Shown: piece after piece, positions 49,450-57,683 of the stretch
How positions within the stretch are numbered: position 1 is the stretch's first letter
How the letters are laid out: every line of letters starts with the position of its first letter
Assembly: GCF_022370835.2 (NCBI RefSeq)
Contig: NZ_CP092365.1
Span: 372,001 to 436,000, forward strand
DNA length: 64,000 nucleotides
Direction: 5' to 3'
Source of the DNA: Mycolicibacillus parakoreensis
GTDB taxonomy: Bacteria; Actinomycetota; Actinomycetes; Mycobacteriales; Mycobacteriaceae
The notes under the pieces: model-generated
The model's database searches: none
Told to the model about the DNA's origin: nothing
Seen by the model: the letters and a program-made list of their open reading frames with translations, nothing else
Made by a program: the position numbers and the translations under genes

Positions 49450-49495
49450 AACAAAACAAGTGGGCTAACAAAGCAAGTGCTTGGTAGGTTAGCCT
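49450..49495. promoter_or_regulatory. KstR2 operator with extra upstream half-site; fadE30 -10
   Basis: AGCAAGTGCTTGGT (49472-49485) fits the KstR2 consensus AnCAAGnnCTTGnT. A near-copy of its left side lies 17 bases upstream: AACAAAACAAGTGGGCT (49450-49466) against AACAAAGCAAGTGCTTG (49467-49483). TAGCCT (49490-49495) ends 6 bases before the fadE30 GTG, giving a leaderless transcript directly beside the operator. Confidence 0.85.
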
Positions 49496-49501
49496 ACAGG
49501 G

Positions 49502-50662
49502 GTGCACGAGGTCGAGGAGTTCCGGGCCGAGGTCCGCGCGTGGCTGGCCGACAACCTGGTCGGCGAGTTCGCCGAGCTCAAGGGCCTGGGCGGGCCGGGG
49601 CGCGAACACGAGGCGTTCGAGGAGCGCCTGGCGTGGAACCGGCACCTGGCCGCCGCCGGGCTGACCTGCCTGGGCTGGCCGGTCGAACACGGCGGGCGCG
49701 GGCTGTCGGTGGCCCACCGGGTGGCGTTCTACGAGGAGTACGCGCGCGCCGACGCCCCCGACAAGGTCAACCACCTCGGCGAGGAGCTGCTCGGCCCGAC
49801 CCTGATCGCGTTCGGCACGCCGGCCCAGCAGCAGCGGTTTCTACCCGGCATCCGCGACGTCACCGAGCTGTGGTGCCAGGGCTACTCCGAGCCCGACGCC
49901 GGGTCCGATCTGGCGAATGTGGCCACCACCGCGGCGCTGCGGTCGGACTCCGACGGCGAGCGCTGGGTGATCAACGGCCAGAAGGTGTGGACCTCGCTGG
50001 CGCACCTGTCGCAGTGGTGTTTCGTCATCGCCCGCACCGAGAAGGGCTCGCGGCGGCACGCCGGGCTGTCCTACCTGCTGGTGCCGCTGGACCAGCCCGG
50101 GGTGCAGATCCGTCCGATCAACCAGCTCACCGGCACCTCGGAGTTCAACGAGGTGTTCTTCGACGACGCGGTCACCGACGCCGACCTGGTGGTCGGCGAA
50201 CCCGGCGACGGCTGGCGGGTCGCGATGGGCACCCTGACCTTCGAGCGCGGCGTGTCCACCCTGGGCCAGCAGATCCGCTACGCCCGCGAGCTGGCCGCGC
50301 TCGCCGACCTCGCGCAGCGCAGCGGGGCGGCCGGCGACCCGCTGATCGCCGCGCGGCTGACCCGCGCCTGGGTGGGGCTGCAGGTGATGCGCTCCTATGC
50401 GCTGGCCACCATGGACGTCGAACAGCCGGGTCAAGACAACGTCTCGAAGCTGTTGTGGGCCAACTGGCACCGCGACCTGGGGGAGTTGGCGATGGACATC
50501 ATCGGCAAGCCCGGGCTGGTGCTCGCCGACGGCGAATTCGACGAGTGGCAGCGGCTGTATCTGTTCACCCGCTCCGACACCCTCTACGGCGGCTCCAACG
50601 AGATCCAACGCAACATCATCGCCGAGCGCGTTCTCGGCCTACCCCGGGAGGCGAAGGGATGA
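49502..50662 (+). CDS. ipdE1: Acyl-CoA dehydrogenase FadE30 / IpdE1
   Basis: Alpha subunit that with IpdE2 dehydrogenates 5OH-HIP-CoA. The 386-residue protein has GYSEPDAGSDLANV, INGQKVWTS, TLYGGSNEIQRNIIAERVLGLPRE. GTG 49502 lies 6 bases after TAGCCT. Its stop overlaps ipdF. The alpha and beta subunits are in divergent operons on the two sides of one operator, as known for mycobacteria. Confidence 0.92.
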   Translation: MHEVEEFRAEVRAWLADNLVGEFAELKGLGGPGREHEAFEERLAWNRHLAAAGLTCLGWPVEHGGRGLSVAHRVAFYEEYARADAPDKVNHLGEELLGPTLIAFGTPAQQQRFLPGIRDVTELWCQGYSEPDAGSDLANVATTAALRSDSDGERWVINGQKVWTSLAHLSQWCFVIARTEKGSRRHAGLSYLLVPLDQPGVQIRPINQLTGTSEFNEVFFDDAVTDADLVVGEPGDGWRVAMGTLTFERGVSTLGQQIRYARELAALADLAQRSGAAGDPLIAARLTRAWVGLQVMRSYALATMDVEQPGQDNVSKLLWANWHRDLGELAMDIIGKPGLVLADGEFDEWQRLYLFTRSDTLYGGSNEIQRNIIAERVLGLPREAKG

Positions 50663-51453
50663 GCACCGGACTGCATCAGGCCCCGGCCGAGATCGGCGGC
50701 CACGGGCTGCTGGCCGGCAAGGTGGTGGTGGTCACCGCCGCCGCCGGCACCGGGATCGGCTCGGCGGTGGCCCGCCGCGCGCTGGCCGAGGGCGCCGACG
50801 TGATGATCTCCGACCACCACGAACGCCGGCTCGGCGAGACCCGCGACGAGCTCGCGGCGCTCGACGCCGGCCGGGTCGAGGCGGTGGTGGCCGACGTCAC
50901 CTCCACCGCGCAGGTCGACGCGTTGATCGCCTCGACCACCGCGCGGCTGGGCCGTCTCGACGTGCTGGTCAACAACGCCGGGCTGGGCGGGCAGACCCCG
51001 GTGATCGAGATGACCGACGACGAGTGGGACCGGGTGCTCAACGTCTCGCTGACCTCGGTGATGCGCGCCACCCGCGCGGCGCTGCGGTACTTCCGCGACG
51101 CCGGGCACGGCGGGGCGATCGTCAACAACGCCAGCGTGCTGGGCTGGCGCGCCCAGCACTCCCAGGCGCACTACGCCGCCGCGAAGGCCGGGGTCATGGC
51201 GCTGACCCGGTGTTCGGCGATCGAGGCCGCCGAGTACGGGGTGCGCATCAACGCGGTCTCCCCGTCGATCGCCCGGCACAAGTTCCTGGAGAAGACCAGC
51301 TCGGTGGAGTTGCTGGACCGCCTCGCCGAGGGGGAGGCGTTCGGCCGGGCCGCCGAGCCGTGGGAGGTGGCCGCCACCATCGCGTTTCTGGCCAGCGGCT
51401 ACTCCAGCTACCTGACCGGCGAGGTGATCTCGGTGTCCTCGCAGCATCCGTGA
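50659..51453 (+). CDS. ipdF: Short-chain dehydrogenase IpdF
   Basis: It oxidises or reduces the C5 oxygen of HIP-pathway CoA thioesters. The 264-residue SDR has the cofactor loop TAAAGTGIGSA (Ala-rich variant of TGxxxGxG), NNAG, catalytic Ser in NNASVLG and the YxxxK pair (HYAAAKAG). It overlaps fadE30 by 4 bases and is followed by kstR2 after 4 bases. Confidence 0.9.
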   Translation: MSTGLHQAPAEIGGHGLLAGKVVVVTAAAGTGIGSAVARRALAEGADVMISDHHERRLGETRDELAALDAGRVEAVVADVTSTAQVDALIASTTARLGRLDVLVNNAGLGGQTPVIEMTDDEWDRVLNVSLTSVMRATRAALRYFRDAGHGGAIVNNASVLGWRAQHSQAHYAAAKAGVMALTRCSAIEAAEYGVRINAVSPSIARHKFLEKTSSVELLDRLAEGEAFGRAAEPWEVAATIAFLASGYSSYLTGEVISVSSQHP

Positions 51454-51457
51454 GCCG

Positions 51458-52063
51458 GTGAGCACAGCGATGAGCCGCAGGGAGGAGCTGCTGGATCTGG
51501 CGGCGGCGATGTTCGCCGAGCGGGGTCTGCGCGCGACCACCGTGCGCGACATCGCCGACGGTGCCGGGATCCTCTCCGGCAGCCTGTATCACCACTTCTC
51601 CTCCAAGGAGGAGATGGTCGACGAGGTGCTGCGCAGCTTTTTGGACTGGCTGTTCACCCGCTACCGCCAGATCGTCGCCGAGCAGCCCCACCCGCTGGCC
51701 CGCCTGCAGGGGCTGTTCATGGCCTCGTTCGAAGCGATCGAGGACCGGTACGCCCAGGTCGTCATCTACCAGGACGAGGCCAAACGGCTGTCCACCCAGC
51801 CGCGCTTCGCCTACCTGGAGGAACGCAACCGCCAGCAGCGGCGCATGTGGGTCGACGTGCTCGGCGAGGGCATCGCGGCGGGCATGTTCCGCGCCGACCT
51901 CGACGTCGACCTGGTCTACCGGTTCATCCGCGACACCACCTGGGGGTCGGTGCGCTGGTACTCCCCGGGCGGGCCCTACACCGCCGAACAGGTGGGACGC
52001 AGATACCTCGCGATCGTGTTGGGCGGGATCACCGCCACCTCACCAACCCCAGAAGGAGTCTAG
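51458..52063 (+). CDS. kstR2: TetR-family repressor KstR2
   Basis: It represses the HIP (ring C/D) regulon and responds to HIP-CoA. The 201-residue protein has an N-terminal helix-turn-helix (LRATTVRDIADGAGILSGSLYHHFSSKEEM, about 22-51) and a ligand domain with VVIYQDEAKRLSTQPRF and FIRDTTWGSVRWYSPGGP, near-identical to M. tuberculosis KstR2. GTG 51458 or ATG 51470 are possible starts. It lies inside the operon it controls. Confidence 0.94.
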   Translation: MSTAMSRREELLDLAAAMFAERGLRATTVRDIADGAGILSGSLYHHFSSKEEMVDEVLRSFLDWLFTRYRQIVAEQPHPLARLQGLFMASFEAIEDRYAQVVIYQDEAKRLSTQPRFAYLEERNRQQRRMWVDVLGEGIAAGMFRADLDVDLVYRFIRDTTWGSVRWYSPGGPYTAEQVGRRYLAIVLGGITATSPTPEGV

Positions 52064-52065
52064 AA

Positions 52066-53244
52066 ATGTCCGACACCCCCCAGATCTCGCAGGCCTACGT
52101 CGTCGACGCGGTGCGCACCGCGATCGGCAAACGCAACGGGTCGCTGGCCGGGATGCACCCGATCGACCTGGGCGCCACCGCGTTCCAGGGACTGCTGGAC
52201 CGCGTCGACGTCGACCCCGACGCCGTCGACGACGTCGTCGCCGGCTGTGTGGACGCGATCGGCGGGCAGGCCGGCAACATCGGCCGGCTGGCCTGGCTGG
52301 CCGCCGGCTACTCCGAGGCGGTGCCCGGGGTCACCGTCGACCGCCAATGCGGCTCCAGCCAGCAGGCGATCTCGTTCGGCGCCCAGGCGATCATGTCGCG
52401 CACCGCGGACCTCATCGTCGCCGGCGGCATGCAGAACATGAGCCAGATCCCGATCTCCTCGGCGATGACCGCCGGCGAGCAGTTCGGCTTCACCTCCCCG
52501 ACCAACGAGTCGGCCAAATGGCTGGCCCGCTACGGCGACCAGGAGATCTCGCAGTTCCGCGGCGCGGAGCTGATCGCCGAGAAATGGGACCTGTCGCGTG
52601 AGGAGATGGAGCGGTTCGCGTTGGGCAGCCACCAGCGGGCCTTCACCGCGATCGCCGAGGGCCGCTTCGCAAGCGAGATCCTGCCGGTCACCGTCGACGG
52701 CGCGGAGTTCCGGGTCGACGAGGGCCCGCGCGAATCCACCCTGGAGAAGATGGCCGGGCTCAAGCCGCTGGTCGACGGCGGGCGGTTGACCGCCGCGCTG
52801 GCCAGCCAGATCTCCGACGGCGCCTCGGCGGTGCTGCTCGCCTCCGAGCGGGCCCTGGCCGACCACGGCCTGACCCCGCGGGCGCGGATCCACCACATCA
52901 GCGCCCGCGGCGACGACCCGGTGTTCATGCTGACCGGGCCGATCCCGGCCACCCGCTACGCGCTGGAGCGCACCGGGCTGTCCATCGCCGACATCGACAC
53001 CGTCGAGATCAACGAGGCGTTCGCCCCGGTGGTGCTGGCCTGGCTCAAGGAGTTCGACATCGACCCGGCGAAGGTCAACCCCAACGGCGGGGCGATCGCG
53101 CTGGGCCACCCGCTCGGGGCGACCGGGGCGAAACTGTTCGCCACCATGCTCAACGAGCTGGAGCGCACCGGCGGGCGCTACGGGCTGCAGACCATGTGCG
53201 AGGGCGGCGGCACCGCCAACGTCACCATCATCGAGCGTCTGTAG
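52066..53244 (+). CDS. fadA6: Acetyl-CoA acetyltransferase (thiolase) FadA6
   Basis: The thiolase of ring C/D degradation. The 392-residue protein has the acyl-enzyme Cys95 (DRQCGSSQQ), NEAFAP, GHPLGATGAK with the catalytic His, and the second Cys in CEGGG. ATG 52066 follows AGAAGGAG two bases after the kstR2 stop. Its 3' end overlaps a small gene on the other strand by 17 bases. Confidence 0.94.
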   Translation: MSDTPQISQAYVVDAVRTAIGKRNGSLAGMHPIDLGATAFQGLLDRVDVDPDAVDDVVAGCVDAIGGQAGNIGRLAWLAAGYSEAVPGVTVDRQCGSSQQAISFGAQAIMSRTADLIVAGGMQNMSQIPISSAMTAGEQFGFTSPTNESAKWLARYGDQEISQFRGAELIAEKWDLSREEMERFALGSHQRAFTAIAEGRFASEILPVTVDGAEFRVDEGPRESTLEKMAGLKPLVDGGRLTAALASQISDGASAVLLASERALADHGLTPRARIHHISARGDDPVFMLTGPIPATRYALERTGLSIADIDTVEINEAFAPVVLAWLKEFDIDPAKVNPNGGAIALGHPLGATGAKLFATMLNELERTGGRYGLQTMCEGGGTANVTIIERL

Positions 53245-53395
53245 CGCCGGCCACCCGCGCGGCCGCCGACGGCTGCGCCCGTCGGCGAGACCGGGTCAGC
53301 GCGTGGTAGCCGGAGATCGCCACCGGCAGCAACGCGGGGAGAAGCACCAGCAGGATCACCGCGAGCGGACCGAGGTAGGTGCTCAGATACGTCAT
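53228..53395 (-). CDS. Small single-pass membrane protein, 55 residues
   Basis: ATG 53395 opens a 55-codon frame: a short N-terminus, one strongly hydrophobic helix (about 9-29, LAVILLVLLPALLPVA), then a basic tail YHALTRSRRRAQ and an Ala-rich end. GGAAAGGCG lies upstream. The hydropathy and codon use support a real gene, but there is no recognised family. It is convergent with and overlaps fadA6 by 17 bases, and is divergent from the PucR-type gene. Confidence 0.55.
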   Translation of the reverse strand: MTYLSTYLGPLAVILLVLLPALLPVAISGYHALTRSRRRAQPSAAARVAGATDAR

Positions 53396-53575
53396 GGGCC
53401 GTCGCCTTTCCGGTGTGGGGTCGAGGTGGTCTCCGACGGTAGGAACCCCACCGGCGTGCCGCGACGTCGGCGGCCGACGAAGACCGCGCCCCGGGTTGTC
53501 CCCGGCCCACAACACCGCGGCGGGGGAAAGCAAACCGCCCGCCCCGGTGCGCGCCGGCGGCTAGCGTCGGGCGGG

Positions 53576-54880
53576 ATGACCCCCGACGGCGCCCCGGACG
53601 GCACCGCCGTGGCGCAGCACGCCGCGGCGGTCGTCGAGCGGCTCACCGGCCGGCTCGCCGCGGTCAGCGACGACATCCAGCAGCTGGTGGTCGGCGAGGT
53701 CGCCGAGCTGCGCGGCGACGCCCAGCTGGTGCAGCTGCTGCGGGAGACGGTGATCACCAGCGTCGAGGTGTTCTTCTCCTCGATCCGCCACGGCATCCCG
53801 GTCGCCCACCTCGACGCGCCGCCCGCGGCGCTGGAGTACGCCCGCCGGCTGGCCCAACGCGACATCTCGGTCAACGCGCTGGTGCGCGGCTACCGCCTGG
53901 GGCACCGGGCGGCGCTGCGGGCGGTCATCGAGGCGGTCCGCGACGACGGGCTGGACCCCGCCCTGGGCTTCGCGGTCTACGACCGCATCGAGGACGTCTC
54001 CTTCGACTACATCGACCGGATCTCCGAACAGGTCGTCGCCGGCTACCAGGACGAACGCGACCAGTGGCTGCAGACCCGCAGCACACTGCGGGCGCTGCGG
54101 GTGCGCGAGGTGCTCGCCGGCGGTGAAATCGACATCGATGCGACGACCACCGCCTTGCGCTACCCGCTGCGCCACCGGCACCTCGGGGCGGTGCTGTGGT
54201 GCCCCGACGGCTGCGAGCAGGCCGGGTCGGCGGCGTTGGAGCAGAGGGTGCGCCACCTCGCCGAGGCGGTGCGCGCCCCGGCGGCCCCGCTGTTCGTCGC
54301 CGTCGACGAGGTCACCGGATGGGCCTGGATCCCCCTGCCCGACGCCGTGGCCGACCCGCTGCCGGCGCTGCGGGCCGCGGTCGGCGCCGACGGCCCGGCG
54401 GTGGCCGTCGGGCGCCCGCTGGCCGGGGTGGCCGGGTTCCGCCGCACCCACCGGCAGGCGCTCGCCACCCGCGCGGTGGCGCTGGCCACGCGCGGGGGCA
54501 GCCCGGCGCTGATCGCGGTCACCGACCCCGGGGTGGCCGTCACCGCCCTACTCGGCGGGGATGTGGAGGCCGCCGCCGGGTTCGTCGCCGACCAGCTCGG
54601 CGCGTTGGCCGCCGACACCGACGCCGATGCGCGGCTGCGCACCACCTTGCGGGTGTTCCTGGGCGCCGGATCCAGCTACACCGCGGCCGCCGCGCAGCTG
54701 CACCTGCACTACAACTCGGTGAAATACCGGGTGCAGCGCGCCGTCGAGCGCCGCGGCCGGCCGCTGGGCGGCGAGCGGCTCGACGTCGAGGTGGCGCTGC
54801 TGCTCTGCGACCGGTTCGGCACCGCGGTGCTCGACGAGCACCCCTCGACGAGCACCCCGGGAGGGGCCGTTACGGGCTGA
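53576..54880 (+). CDS. PucR/CdaR-type helix-turn-helix transcriptional regulator
   Basis: The 434-residue regulator has a helical N-terminal sensory region (about 15-165, RsbRD-N-like: SSIRHGIPVAHLDAPPAALEYARRLAQRDI), a GGDEF-like middle domain (about 180-330) and the C-terminal PucR HTH (RTTLRVFLGAGSSYTAAAAQLHLHYNSVKYRVQRA). TAGCGT (53562-53567) ends 8 bases before ATG 53576, so a leaderless mRNA is likely. The targets are unknown; the formate dehydrogenase or small membrane gene nearby are candidates. Confidence 0.83.
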   Translation: MTPDGAPDGTAVAQHAAAVVERLTGRLAAVSDDIQQLVVGEVAELRGDAQLVQLLRETVITSVEVFFSSIRHGIPVAHLDAPPAALEYARRLAQRDISVNALVRGYRLGHRAALRAVIEAVRDDGLDPALGFAVYDRIEDVSFDYIDRISEQVVAGYQDERDQWLQTRSTLRALRVREVLAGGEIDIDATTTALRYPLRHRHLGAVLWCPDGCEQAGSAALEQRVRHLAEAVRAPAAPLFVAVDEVTGWAWIPLPDAVADPLPALRAAVGADGPAVAVGRPLAGVAGFRRTHRQALATRAVALATRGGSPALIAVTDPGVAVTALLGGDVEAAAGFVADQLGALAADTDADARLRTTLRVFLGAGSSYTAAAAQLHLHYNSVKYRVQRAVERRGRPLGGERLDVEVALLLCDRFGTAVLDEHPSTSTPGGAVTG

Positions 54881-55469
54881 GGATCTCCCCGGTGTGGGCG
54901 TCGATGTTGTACTCGGTCTTCGCCCCGTCGGCGCCGAGCAGCTCGACCTCCCAGATCACCGCGTCGTCGGCGTTGCTGTCGATCTCCAGCTCGCCGAACT
55001 GCGCGCCCGGCAGGTCGTCGCTGGCGGTCTGCAGCGCCTGCTCGGCGGTGACGGTGATGCCCTCGAGTTTGGCGATGTCGTCGTCGGGCTCCTCCTCGGG
55101 CTGCTGGGAGAGCACGGTGTGGCCGGTCTCGTCGAGGAGCACCGTGTGCTGCACCCCGTCGGCGGCGACCTTCGCCTCGAACTGCAGCTGATCGCCCTCG
55201 CGCTCGGTCTCCAGGTCGAACACCTGCCCACCGGGCACGGCCGTGGCCGCGGTGGCCAGCGCGCTGAGTGCGGATTCGACCGCCGCCGCCTGCGCGGTGC
55301 CCGCCTCGCCGGTGGTGCTGGTCGGGGTCGCCGGTGCGGTGGACACCGAGGTGGTCACCGTCGTCTCGGTCAGCTCCGGGCTCTCCGGCTCGTTGCTGCT
55401 GCAGGCCGCCACGGTGAACGCGGCCAGCCCGGCGGCGGCGGTGGCGGCGGTGGTGCGGGCGAATCTCAT
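54870..55469 (-). CDS. PepSY-domain lipoprotein
   Basis: The 199-residue lipoprotein has a signal peptide with lipobox VAAC (Cys about 23), a Thr/Ser/Pro-rich linker to about residue 60, then two PepSY-like units (about 60-125 and 130-199; ITVTAEQALQTASDDLPGAQFGELEI, WEVELLGADGAKTEYNIDAHTGEILS). PepSY domains are inhibitory or sensing modules in the envelope. GAGGAG precedes ATG 55469. The last 11 bases overlap the PucR gene end. Confidence 0.8.
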   Translation of the reverse strand: MRFARTTAATAAAGLAAFTVAACSSNEPESPELTETTVTTSVSTAPATPTSTTGEAGTAQAAAVESALSALATAATAVPGGQVFDLETEREGDQLQFEAKVAADGVQHTVLLDETGHTVLSQQPEEEPDDDIAKLEGITVTAEQALQTASDDLPGAQFGELEIDSNADDAVIWEVELLGADGAKTEYNIDAHTGEILSP

Positions 55470-55534
55470 CGGACACTCCTCACTGATCGGTTTCCCCTAC
55501 CGTTCTACCCGGTTCGCGCCGCCGGTATGCCCGT
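55470..55534. other. Short gap with no recognised element
   Basis: Sixty-five bases between the PepSY lipoprotein start and the formate dehydrogenase stop. It must contain the lipoprotein promoter; TAGAAC and GGTAGGGG strings are present but no convincing pair of promoter boxes is seen. Confidence 0.3.
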
Positions 55535-56686
55535 TCAGCGGTAGGAGTGCGCGCCGGTGCCGGCCAGCGCGCCGTCGGCGACGATCAGATACTCCGGGCG
55601 GATCGGGCGCCCGGCCAGCCAGTCCTCGAGGATCTCGCGGGTGCCGGCCGCGTAGCGGGCCTGCGCCGACAGCGTGCTGCCCGAGACGTGCGGGGTCATC
55701 GCGTGATGCGGCATGGTCCGCCACGCATGGTCGGCGGCCGGCGGCTGCGGATGCCACACGTCGCCGGCGTAGCCGGCCAGCTGCCCGCTCTCCAGCGCGG
55801 CGACGATCGCGTCCGGCACGGTCTCCTCGGCGCGCGCGGTGTTGACCAGATACGACCCGCGGCGCATCGAGTTCAGCAGCGTCTCGTCGAACATGCCGCG
55901 GGTGCCGGCATACAGCGGGGAGTGCACCGAGACGATGTCGACCGCCGCGGCCAGCGACGCCGCGTCGGGGTGGAACCTCAGCCCCAGGTCGCGTTCGACC
56001 TCGGCGGGCAGCCGGTGGATGTCGGTGTAGTGCAACCGCACCCCGAACGGTTTCATCCGCTCGAGCACCGCGCGGCCGATCCGCCCGGCCGCGATCACCC
56101 CGAAGTCCATGCCCTCCACGTCGTAGGCGCGGGCCACGCAGTCGGCGATGTTCCAGCCGCCGTCGACGGCGTAGCGGTGCGACGGCACGAAGTTGCGCAC
56201 CAGCGCCAACGTCTGCATCACCGCATGCTCGGCCACGCTGACGCTGTTGGAGTAGGTCTCCTCGGCGACGGTGATGCCGCGGGCCTTGGCCGCCTCCAGA
56301 TCGACGTGATCGGAGCCGATCCCGGCGGTCAGCGCCAGCTTCAGCTTCGGCGCCTTGGCGATGCGCTCGGCGGACAGGTACGCCGGCCAGAACGGCTGGG
56401 AGATGACGATGTCGGCGTCGGGCAGTTCGCGCTCGAAGACGCTGTCGGGGCCGTCCTTGTCGGAGGTGACCACCAGTTCATGGCCGTTGTCGGCGAAGAA
56501 CTTCCGCAGCCCGAGCGCCCCGGAGACACAGCCGAGCAGCTCCCCGGGGGCGAAGTCGATCCGCGACGGGGTCGGCAGCGTGCTGCCGTCGGGGTAGGCG
56601 TCGAGCACCGGGATGTCGTCGCGGGCGTAGACCGGCGGGTAGCCGTCGACCGGGTCGGGGTAGAGCACCATCACGCATTTGGCCAT
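55535..56686 (-). CDS. fdh: NAD-dependent formate dehydrogenase
   Basis: It oxidises formate to CO2 while making NADH. The 383-residue D-2-hydroxyacid-dehydrogenase-fold protein closely follows the Pseudomonas sp. 101 enzyme. Shared features are DPVDGYPP.YARDD, the QPFWPAYL formate-site segment, the substrate Asn (TYSNSVSVAEH), nucleotide loop AAGRIG, Asp for NAD selectivity (HYTDIHRLP), catalytic Arg (NTARAEE), and the Gln-His pair (HPQPPAADH..., MTPHVSGS). It ends GTGAHSYR, without the C-terminal tail of the Pseudomonas protein. It is not part of the M. tuberculosis cluster. Confidence 0.93.
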   Translation of the reverse strand: MAKCVMVLYPDPVDGYPPVYARDDIPVLDAYPDGSTLPTPSRIDFAPGELLGCVSGALGLRKFFADNGHELVVTSDKDGPDSVFERELPDADIVISQPFWPAYLSAERIAKAPKLKLALTAGIGSDHVDLEAAKARGITVAEETYSNSVSVAEHAVMQTLALVRNFVPSHRYAVDGGWNIADCVARAYDVEGMDFGVIAAGRIGRAVLERMKPFGVRLHYTDIHRLPAEVERDLGLRFHPDAASLAAAVDIVSVHSPLYAGTRGMFDETLLNSMRRGSYLVNTARAEETVPDAIVAALESGQLAGYAGDVWHPQPPAADHAWRTMPHHAMTPHVSGSTLSAQARYAAGTREILEDWLAGRPIRPEYLIVADGALAGTGAHSYR

Positions 56687-56757
56687 GCGGTCAGTCTCGG
56701 GTGCCGCGGGCGGCGCTGTCCAAGACCGGCCGCCGACCACACGATAGGCGGCGCCGA

Positions 56758-57657
56758 TCAGCGCTGGTCGGCGATGGTGAGGCCGTCGCGGGCGGCGGCG
56801 CGAAACGCCCGCGCCAGCACCGAGCCGGGCTCGGCGGCGGCGGTGGCCACCGCCACCGTGGCCGTCACCGCCGGTTCGGGGCGCACCACCTGGAGCTCCG
56901 CCGGGCGCCCCAGGGTGCGCAGCCAGGTGTGCGGGATGATGCTGGCCCACCGCCCGGTGCGCACATGCGCCAGCAGCGTGGCGATCGAGTCGGTCTCCAC
57001 CTGCGGGGTCGCGGTGAGTCCCTGGGCGGCCAGCGCCGCGTCGACCAGCCGGCGCCCGCGCATCCCGGCGGCCAGCAGGCACAGCGGCAGGCCCAGGATC
57101 GCCGGCCAACTCAGCTGCGCCGGCTGCCCGTCGAGCAGCCCGGGCGCGGCGATCAGCACGTGGCGTTCGGTGTAGAGCGCGGTCAGTGTCACCGCGGTGG
57201 TGTCCTGGGCGTCGGGATAGACGATGCCGGCGTCGAGTTCGAAGCGGCGGATCCGCGCGATGACGTCGGCGGAGCGCAGGCTGGTCTCCAGCTGCACGCG
57301 CACCAGCGGGTGGGCGGCGCAGAACGCGTCGGTGAGCAGCGCCACGCTGGCCGCGGCCGCCGGGATCACCCCGAGGCGCAGCTGCCCGGTGAGCCCGGTG
57401 CGCAGCGCGGTCACCTCGTGTTTGAGTGAGTCGTGGTCGGCGAGGATGCGCCGCGCCCACAGCACCAGCCGCTCGCCCTCCGGTGTCAGGCCCTCGAAAC
57501 GCTGGTCGCGCCGCACCAGCGGGACACCGAGTTCGTGTTCCAGTTTGCGCAGCGCCTCCGAGAGCGCCGGCTGCGAGACGTGGCAGGCGGCCGCCGCACG
57601 GGCGAAATGCCGTTCGCGGGCCAACGCCACGAAATACTCGAGTTGGCGCAGCTGCAT
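56758..57657 (-). CDS. LysR-family regulator, probably of formate dehydrogenase
   Basis: The 299-residue LysR protein has an N-terminal winged HTH (MQLRQLEYFVALARERHFARAAAACHVSQPALSEALRKLEHELG) and a periplasmic-binding-like effector domain (about 90-299, GQLRLGVIPAAAASVALL). It is on the same strand as fdh, 71 bases upstream. This resembles LysR regulators that accompany formate dehydrogenase genes. The effector is not evident. Confidence 0.85.
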   Translation of the reverse strand: MQLRQLEYFVALARERHFARAAAACHVSQPALSEALRKLEHELGVPLVRRDQRFEGLTPEGERLVLWARRILADHDSLKHEVTALRTGLTGQLRLGVIPAAAASVALLTDAFCAAHPLVRVQLETSLRSADVIARIRRFELDAGIVYPDAQDTTAVTLTALYTERHVLIAAPGLLDGQPAQLSWPAILGLPLCLLAAGMRGRRLVDAALAAQGLTATPQVETDSIATLLAHVRTGRWASIIPHTWLRTLGRPAELQVVRPEPAVTATVAVATAAAEPGSVLARAFRAAARDGLTIADQR

Positions 57658-57683
57658 GCCCTATTCGATCACGGGCGCCGTGC

